The translations under genes were made by a program, and so were the position numbers. Below the pieces are notes generated by a model. That model worked only from the letters and a program-made list of their open reading frames with translations, ran no database searches and was not told where the DNA came from. Below, piece after piece: positions 1 to 4,621 of a stretch of DNA of 11,072 bases; within the stretch, counting starts at the first letter, position 1, and each line of letters opens with the position of its first letter. This DNA is from Lachnospiraceae bacterium UBA7012 (GTDB lineage: Bacteria > Bacillota > Clostridia > Lachnospirales > Lachnospiraceae), in the NCBI GenBank assembly GCA_002449595.1, contig DJXE01000035.1, positions 1-11,072 of the forward strand, in the 5' to 3' direction.

Positions 1-453
1 GACGCCCCTGCCCCAGAAGGTGTAAGCCTTGCTGTCGGGAAGGATCGCATCGCCGTAGATCCTCGCCAGCGAAAACAGGCCCGGATCCCAGCCGCAGGAG
101 ATCAGCGCGAGATGGCCGGCTTCCTTTGCGGCGCGGTCGACGTTTTCGAAGTGCTGCGGGACGTTCGCGTGCGTGTCAAAGCTGTCGACGACGTTGAAAT
201 ACTTCACATATTCCGGCGTCTGCTTCGGCAGGTCAGTGGCGCTTCCGCCGCAGATGACGAGCACGTCGATCTTGTCGCTCCACTCCGGCGCTTCCGCCGC
301 GGGGACGACCTTCACGTCCGTCGCCGTCTTCACCGTCGCGGGATCCCGCCTCGTGAAAACTGCCGCAAGCTCCAGATCGTCATTGCGCGTGATCGCCGCC
401 TCGATTCCTCTGCCCAGGTTACCGTAACCCATAATGCCGATTCGAATACTCAT
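1..453 (-). CDS. ddh: meso-diaminopimelate D-dehydrogenase, N-terminal part (cut by window edge)
   Basis: This enzyme catalyses NADPH-dependent reductive amination of tetrahydrodipicolinate to meso-diaminopimelate in one step, feeding lysine and peptidoglycan synthesis in the cytoplasm. The visible 151 residues start MSIRIGIMGYGNLGRG, a Rossmann nucleotide-binding loop (G9-x-G11-x-x-G14). CGGSATDLP lies at about 68-76, VDSFDTH at 89-95 (D90 and D94 match substrate-contacting positions of the Corynebacterium enzyme as I recall it), and CGWDPGLFS at 120-128. The end of the visible part, FWGRG, is also typical of the family. The full protein should be about 320-330 residues, so roughly half is missing to the left. 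The start is ATG at 453 with GAGGG a few bases upstream. It lies 127 bp after the cytoplasmic GH13 gene behind a candidate promoter, and its function is unrelated to sugar uptake, so it is probably a separate unit. Identification is firm. Confidence 0.93.
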   Translation of the reverse strand, partial: MSIRIGIMGYGNLGRGIEAAITRNDDLELAAVFTRRDPATVKTATDVKVVPAAEAPEWSDKIDVLVICGGSATDLPKQTPEYVKYFNVVDSFDTHANVPQHFENVDRAAKEAGHLALISCGWDPGLFSLARIYGDAILPDSKAYTFWGRGV

Positions 454-515
454 CTTTTTCCCTCAATCTTTCTGTCTGCTTCTGCTGTCTGTTGTAGTTC
501 TGATTGACGATAAAT

Positions 516-544
516 ATTTTATACGCAGAATTCGCGATTTTAAA
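516..544 (-). promoter_or_regulatory. Candidate sigma-A-type promoter for ddh
   Basis: On the minus strand TTTAAA (544-539, four of six matches to TTGACA) is followed after exactly 17 bp by TAAAAT (521-516, five of six matches to TATAAT). An overlapping TATAAA lies at 523-518. The stretch is clearly more AT-rich than the flanking genes and sits about 65 bp upstream of the ddh start. No intrinsic terminator was seen between the GH13 stop (581) and this site, so readthrough from the sugar operon into ddh is also possible. Confidence 0.42.
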
Positions 545-580
545 GAGCATATTTCACGACTGCGAGCCAAGGCGTATGCA

Positions 581-2134
581 TCAGCGCAGGATCGCAAACG
601 ACTGCGGGCCGAGGCACACCGCCCCGTCATCCTTGCAGGAAGCCTCCCCGATCCGGAACAGGACTTCCGCGCCGGGACCATGCAGGATGCCGGCGGGAGA
701 GCTTTTCTCCTCGCCTGAAGGATTGACGGCGATCGTGAGATCTCCTCTCTTATAGATGAAAAGCGGATCGCCCTGGATCGCATGCAGCACCTCAAACGAG
801 GTATCCGCCTGAAGCCCCGGTTCCGCGTGGCGCAGCGCCAGGATCTCGCGCACCGTGTTCAGCAGCGAATCCTTCAGGATCTCCTGCGCGGCTACGGACG
901 GCGCGTTTTCTCTGCTGTCGACCGGCAGGTAAAGGTCCTCCGCGCGGCCCGTCGAAAAGCCCTTGTTCGCCGACTCATCCCACTGCATCGGCGTGCGGGA
1001 GCCGGTCCTCGTGTAGCCGCCTTCCTTTGTGCGCAGCTCCTCGCAGTACCGCATGCCGATCTCGTCGCCGTAATACAGGAACGGGACGCCCGGCATCGTG
1101 AAGATCATCGCGAAGGCGAGCTTTCTCTCGCGGTCGCTCAGCGTCCAGGACGGGCGCGGCGTGTCGTGGTTGCAGGTGATGAAGCTGATGAAGCCGTGGT
1201 CCTTCGACGCCTCGTAGCGCGGCAGGAAATCGTCAAGGAACCTTGTGATATCTCCGCCGCCGTCCTTCAGGAAGTAGCTGTGGTCGCCGCCTGCCGTCTC
1301 GTAGTCGCGCATCAGCGTGTTGTAGCCGTTGCCCGCGTGATCCAGGTAGAAGTCCATGTCGAATCCGGCGCCGGTGATCGCGAGCTCCGGATGCCCCCAC
1401 TCCGCGACGAATGCGGCCTCGGGGAATTCCTTTTTCACCGAGAAAAGGTCTCTCCAGACAGCGCAGGTTCCCGTCCGCTTGTCGTCGTCGCCCTTGACCA
1501 GGGACTCCGCCATGTCGACGCGGAAGCCGTCGCAGCCGTGCGAGAGCCAGAAGCGCATCACTTCCTTGATCGCCTCGCGCGTCGCGCGCGGGCCGGGGTC
1601 GTCGATGCCCTGCTGCCATGCCTCCGTCGGCTCCTTCCAGCCGTAGTTGAGCGCGGGCTGGCACTTGAAGAAGTTCAGCATGTAGACGCCGTTGCGCTCG
1701 AATTCGCCGCCGATGTACGGGCGGCCGGGAATCCCCTTGATCCAGTGGTCCGTCCAGATGTAGCGGTCGGAGTACTCGTTGCGCTCCGCCTCGCCGCTCT
1801 TCAGGAACCACTTGTGCTCCTCCGACGTGTGCCCCGGCACCAGGTCCAAAAGCACGTGGATCCCGCGGGCGTGCGCCTCGCGGAACAGGCGGAACAGGTC
1901 CTCGTTCGTGCCGTAGCGCGGCGCGGCCATCATGTAATCCCTCACGTCGTACCCGGCGTCCTTGAACGGCGAGTCAAAGCAGGGGTTGATCCAGAGCGCG
2001 TTGCAGCCGAGTCCCTTGATGTAATCCAGTTTTTCAATGATTCCCTGGAAATCTCCGATGCCGTCCGCATTCGTGTCATAGAAGGACTGCGGGTAGATCT
2101 CATAGAATACTGCGTCTTTCAGCCATGCAGGCAT
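581..2134 (-). CDS. Cytoplasmic GH13 alpha-glucosidase-like enzyme
   Basis: This is a glycoside hydrolase family 13 enzyme of 517 residues with no signal peptide. It probably hydrolyses short imported alpha-glucosides in the cytoplasm. Motifs in order: DTNADGIGD (20-28), a calcium-site type loop; region I DLVPGH (97-102); region II GFRVDMAES (203-211) with nucleophile D207; region III AEWGHPE (244-250) with acid/base E245; region IV CNHDTPRP (321-328) with D324. RTPMQWD (380-386) is shared by oligo-1,6-glucosidase and trehalose-enzyme-like subfamilies. The C-terminal about 90 residues form a short beta domain. Region I has Gly where the usual Asn stands. The start at 2134 has GGAGGA about 8 bases upstream. 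It is the last sugar gene of the cluster, 166 bp after the anchored GH13 gene. The exact linkage specificity (alpha-1,4, alpha-1,6 or trehalose-type) cannot be read from the sequence. Confidence 0.88.
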   Translation of the reverse strand: MPAWLKDAVFYEIYPQSFYDTNADGIGDFQGIIEKLDYIKGLGCNALWINPCFDSPFKDAGYDVRDYMMAAPRYGTNEDLFRLFREAHARGIHVLLDLVPGHTSEEHKWFLKSGEAERNEYSDRYIWTDHWIKGIPGRPYIGGEFERNGVYMLNFFKCQPALNYGWKEPTEAWQQGIDDPGPRATREAIKEVMRFWLSHGCDGFRVDMAESLVKGDDDKRTGTCAVWRDLFSVKKEFPEAAFVAEWGHPELAITGAGFDMDFYLDHAGNGYNTLMRDYETAGGDHSYFLKDGGGDITRFLDDFLPRYEASKDHGFISFITCNHDTPRPSWTLSDRERKLAFAMIFTMPGVPFLYYGDEIGMRYCEELRTKEGGYTRTGSRTPMQWDESANKGFSTGRAEDLYLPVDSRENAPSVAAQEILKDSLLNTVREILALRHAEPGLQADTSFEVLHAIQGDPLFIYKRGDLTIAVNPSGEEKSSPAGILHGPGAEVLFRIGEASCKDDGAVCLGPQSFAILR

Positions 2135-2300
2135 GTTTGTTTCCTCCGTTTTACTTTGCTGTGTGTGACTATTGCTGTGTTTAATTGCTGTACTGGTGCT
2201 GTTATTGCCTGTTGTTGCGATTGCCTGTTGCTATGCTTGTCTGTTGTTGCACTCGTCTGCTGTTGTGATTGCCTTTTGCAGAGTGCTTTCTTCTGCTATA
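2135..2300 (-). other. 166-bp spacer / leader between the two GH13 genes
   Basis: On the transcribed strand this spacer is rich in CAA, CAG and ACA triplets and poor in G and U. It ends in a good Shine-Dalgarno sequence (GGAGGA, 2142-2147) for the cytoplasmic GH13 gene. I see no stable hairpin, terminator or convincing promoter in it. About half of it is a 16-bp degenerate tandem repeat, listed separately. An open CA-rich leader of this kind should be weakly structured and accessible to ribosomes (inference). Confidence 0.6.
2204..2283. repeat. 16-bp degenerate tandem repeat, five units
   Basis: On the plus strand five consecutive 16-bp units align: attgcctgttgttgcg (2204-2219), attgcctgttgctatg (2220-2235), cttgtctgttgttgca (2236-2251), ctcgtctgctgttgtg (2252-2267) and attgccttttgcagag (2268-2283). 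The core TTGYCTGTTGTTG is best kept in the first three units. The last unit is the weakest. Further attgctgt-like words occur to the left (2171-2203) out of strict register. Confidence 0.7.
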
Positions 2301-4169
2301 TCAGTTTGACTGTTTCGTCAGGATCGCGATGCCGCGCGGCGGTAACGTGATCACGCCGTTTTCAAATGTGACCGGTTCCTCCGAGACGGTGAGCATTGCC
2401 GCTAGATTAGTGAAATCTCCGATTGCGTCCGCAGCAGACAGATCGATCTGCCGCTCCTCCTCGGATGTACTGAATATGATGAGCACGGGGTCCATCTCTT
2501 CTGCTTTGCCGGTTCCTTCCGTGGCGGTCCCTTCTGCACCAGTTCCTTCCGCGCCAGTCTCTTCCGCGGTGCGCAGGAACGCTCCGACGTCCTCGCTCGA
2601 AAGCTCATCCAGCGGCTGCGTTTTTCCGCATGCAATCGCAGGGAAAGCACCTCTGACTCTAATCGCATTTCTGAAATAGTTCAAGATGGAGTTCGGGTCC
2701 CCGTCCTGCTGTGCGACGGATCCGAATTTCACTGCCTGCGGCTCCATGTCCGGCGGGCCGGCGCAGACATTGATGCCTTGCGGCAAGTCTTTTCCTGCTT
2801 CTGCGGAAGTGCCGTCTGTCCATGGCATCGGCGCGCGCTTGTTTTCGTCCTTGCCTGAGCCCTTCATGCCGAGCTCTTCGCCGTAATAGAGGAAGGCGCT
2901 TCCCGCCTGGAGGAGGTTCAGCGTGCCGGCGAGCTTCGTCTTCGAGCCGTCGTCGTACGCGTAGTATCCGGTGCTGCGCGCCATGTCGTGGTTCGTGTAG
3001 AACGGCGCGTTGACCGCCTGCTCCGAGAAGGAACGGTACAATTCTTCCTCGTCCCGCATGTCCTGTGCGAAGCTGGCCGCGGATCTCGCTCCCTTCACGG
3101 TCTGCGCGATCCTGCCGTCCGCGCCCGCAAATGCAAAGTCAAACAGCGAGTCGATCCCGCTCTCGTAATAGCGGGCGTAGATCTGCTGATTCTCCCACGC
3201 TTCTCCCACGAGATAGGCGTCCGGGCGGATCTCCTTCACCGTGTCATTCAGCCACGCAAGAAATTCAATATTCGCCGCATGGTCATCCGTATAGAAGGAA
3301 GTCACCGCGTCGAGGCGGAAGCCGTCCACGCCCTTATCCAGCCAGAAGCGGACGATCTCGCGGATCTTCTCCCGCACTGCTTCATTCGACAGGTCAAGAT
3401 CCGGCATGCCGGACCAGAAGCGCGCTTCGTAATAAAGATTGGTACCTTCGAGAGGCTCGTAGCCGGCCTGCTTTTCATTTGAGAAATTGTAATACGAGAT
3501 CTCCGGGCACGCCTCCGCATTTCCCTCTGCGGTGCGAAGTGCATCCGCAGCAGCCTGGAACCAGGGATGTTCCGTCGACGTGTGGTTGAGCGGCAGATCC
3601 AGGATCACCTTGACGTCCCGGGCGTGGCACGCCTCAAGGAATGCTTCCAGATCGGCCATCGTCCCATACTGCGGGTCGACGTCCATATAATCTGTCACGT
3701 CATACTTGTGGTACGTCGGCGAGGGGAAGACCGGCATCAGCCAGATGCGGCCGCAGCCGAGGTCGTCCGCCGTCTCCGGATCGCCGTCATTCACATAGTC
3801 CAGTGCCTTGATGGCACCTTGCAAGTCCCCGATCCCGTCGCCATCACTGTCCGCAAACGAGTAAACGAAGATCTCATAGCTCGTCCTGCAGCGGTCATCC
3901 GGCAGCTGCGCGGGCTGAAGCTGCGCATTCAGCGTCTCCATGGAAGCCGCCGCGCCGCTTTCGCCCGCAACACTGCTATCTTCTGCAACACCGCTTTCTC
4001 CTGCAGCACTCTCATCAGGCACAGCAGCGGCTACATTCTCACCCTGCGCATCGCTCTCACCTTGCGCATTCTTCGGCGCAGAAGAAACGCGCACGATCAT
4101 CGGAATAAGGAGAGCCGCTACTAGCAGCAATGCAACGATCAATATGATTCTCTGCCGCCATTTTCCCAT
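2301..4169 (-). CDS. Membrane-anchored extracellular GH13 alpha-amylase-type enzyme
   Basis: This 622-residue family 13 glycoside hydrolase is probably displayed outside the membrane, where it would cut alpha-glucans or maltodextrins before import. A basic N-terminus (MGKWRQR) and a hydrophobic segment at about 8-27 form a signal peptide or uncleaved anchor. There is no lipobox cysteine. An Ala/Gly/Glu/Ser-rich linker (about 31-78) follows. Catalytic motifs: DSDGDGIGD (107-115); region I DLPLNH (191-196); region II GFRLDAV (283-289) with nucleophile D287; region III VGEAW (321-325) with acid/base E323; region IV TNHD (392-395) with D395. FLYYGEELGM lies at 426-435. The C-terminal beta domain contains a repetitive insert (about 535-555). 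The start at 4169 has GGGGAG about 7 bases upstream. The 451-bp gap before it carries the 75-bp repeat array. Exo- or endo-action and exact substrate are not readable. Confidence 0.88.
   Translation of the reverse strand: MGKWRQRIILIVALLLVAALLIPMIVRVSSAPKNAQGESDAQGENVAAAVPDESAAGESGVAEDSSVAGESGAAASMETLNAQLQPAQLPDDRCRTSYEIFVYSFADSDGDGIGDLQGAIKALDYVNDGDPETADDLGCGRIWLMPVFPSPTYHKYDVTDYMDVDPQYGTMADLEAFLEACHARDVKVILDLPLNHTSTEHPWFQAAADALRTAEGNAEACPEISYYNFSNEKQAGYEPLEGTNLYYEARFWSGMPDLDLSNEAVREKIREIVRFWLDKGVDGFRLDAVTSFYTDDHAANIEFLAWLNDTVKEIRPDAYLVGEAWENQQIYARYYESGIDSLFDFAFAGADGRIAQTVKGARSAASFAQDMRDEEELYRSFSEQAVNAPFYTNHDMARSTGYYAYDDGSKTKLAGTLNLLQAGSAFLYYGEELGMKGSGKDENKRAPMPWTDGTSAEAGKDLPQGINVCAGPPDMEPQAVKFGSVAQQDGDPNSILNYFRNAIRVRGAFPAIACGKTQPLDELSSEDVGAFLRTAEETGAEGTGAEGTATEGTGKAEEMDPVLIIFSTSEEERQIDLSAADAIGDFTNLAAMLTVSEEPVTFENGVITLPPRGIAILTKQSN
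2512..2571. repeat. 15-bp x 4 in-frame minisatellite in the GH13 C-terminal domain
   Basis: Four consecutive 15-bp units on the plus strand: gttccttccgtggcg (2512-2526), gtcccttctgcacca (2527-2541), gttccttccgcgcca (2542-2556) and gtctcttccgcggtg (2557-2571). They encode a pentapeptide array of the type GT-G/A-x-E in the anchored GH13 protein, at about residues 535-555. The array interrupts the C-terminal beta domain. Confidence 0.82.
3955..4075. repeat. 18-bp repeat array encoding the hexapeptide linker of the anchored GH13
   Basis: Four 18-bp units lie at 3955-3972, 3973-3990, 3991-4008 and 4009-4026; for example ccgctttcgcccgcaaca and ccgctttctcctgcagca. After a short break come two more, 4040-4057 and 4058-4075 (caccctgcgcatcgctct, caccttgcgcattcttcg). 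They encode six-residue units such as AGESGV, AEDSSV, NAQGES and DAQGEN. The result is an acidic, Gly/Ser/Ala-rich flexible spacer between the membrane segment and the catalytic domain. Confidence 0.78.
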
Positions 4170-4620
4170 TTCATTTCTCCCCGCACACGATAATCCGACT
4201 GTTACTCTTTCCTACAAAGGCGGAATGCTACCACATCTGTACTGTTTGTAATTTCTTCTTCGCTAATCGGCAGCTGCTACGCCTTCGCGCAGAGGAGAAG
4301 TGCTACCGCATCAGCCTTTTTAGAAATTTCTTCTTCGCTATGCGGCAGCTGTTACGCCTTTCTGCAAAGGAAATAAGCTACCGCATGAGTCTTTTTAGAA
4401 ATATCTTCTTCGCTATGCGGCAGCCGTTACACCTTCTCGCAAAGGAGAAATGCTACCGCATCAGTCTTTTTAGAAATTTTCTCTTCGCTATGCGGCAGCT
4501 GTTACGCCTTTCTGCAAAGGAAAAATGCTACCGCATCAACTCTTTTGAAATTTCTTCTTCGCCATGCGGCAGCTTTTACACCTTTTTGCAAAGGAGAATT
4601 GCTACCGCATCACCTTTTTT
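4170..4620. other. 451-bp gap between GH35 and anchored GH13, mostly tandem repeats
   Basis: This gap begins 10 bases after the GH35 stop region with the 75-bp hairpin repeats (4227-4621). It ends with a 57-bp non-repetitive leader (4170-4226) that supplies the Shine-Dalgarno sequence GGGGAG (4177-4182) for the downstream GH13 gene. I see no protein gene I would defend here. Base composition is clearly more AT-rich than the flanking genes. Confidence 0.75.
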
Positions 4621-4621
4621 T
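4227..4621. repeat. 75-bp tandem repeat array, five units plus a partial sixth, forming serial hairpins
   Basis: Units begin with gctaccgcat-type words at 4227 (diverged: gctaccacat), 4302, 4377, 4452, 4527 and 4601 (partial). Unit lengths are 75, 75, 75, 75 and 74 bp. Each unit contains a run like ctttttagaaatttcttctt, then atgcggcagc, then cctttctgcaaagg. The atgcggcagc arm pairs with gctaccgcat of the next unit, giving hairpins spanning about 4265-4311, 4340-4386, 4415-4461, 4490-4536 and 4564-4610. Each has an inner CCTT(T)/(A)AAGG stem (4282-4295, 4357-4370, 4432-4445, 4507-4520, 4581-4594). In minus-strand RNA the one imperfect outer pair becomes a G-U wobble, so four hairpins have a full 10-pair outer stem. 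The first (4265) is diverged. I do not recognise a named repeat family; the layout recalls modular intergenic elements such as pneumococcal BOX. Confidence 0.9.
4564..4621 (+). terminator. Possible plus-strand intrinsic terminator at the end of the repeat array
   Basis: Read on the plus strand, the last hairpin (arms 4564-4573 and 4601-4610, inner stem 4581-4594) is followed four bases later by seven T residues (4615-4621). The other units also have a run of four or five T a few bases after the stem. On this strand the outer stem has one A-C mismatch. No plus-strand gene needs it, so its role would be to stop antisense transcription into GH35 (inference). Confidence 0.33.

Noticed and set aside
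782..2350. Long plus-strand open frame opposite the cytoplasmic GH13 gene
   Set aside because: It is an antisense shadow in GC-rich coding sequence. The composition is Arg/Val/Ala-rich, there is no recognisable domain, and the minus-strand frame has all GH13 motifs.
4190..4218. Promoter-like TTTGTA - 17 bp - GATTAT before the anchored GH13 gene
   Set aside because: Matches are weak (three and four of six), and the implied start point would put the ribosome site at the extreme 5' end.
4441..4463. AGGAG followed by ATG/GTG/TTG in the repeat units
   Set aside because: Spacing is only two or three bases and no open reading frame of interest follows; these bases form the inner stem arm.
4227..4621. 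CRISPR array
   Set aside because: The whole 75-bp unit is repeated, with no unique spacers between short direct repeats, and no cas gene is present.
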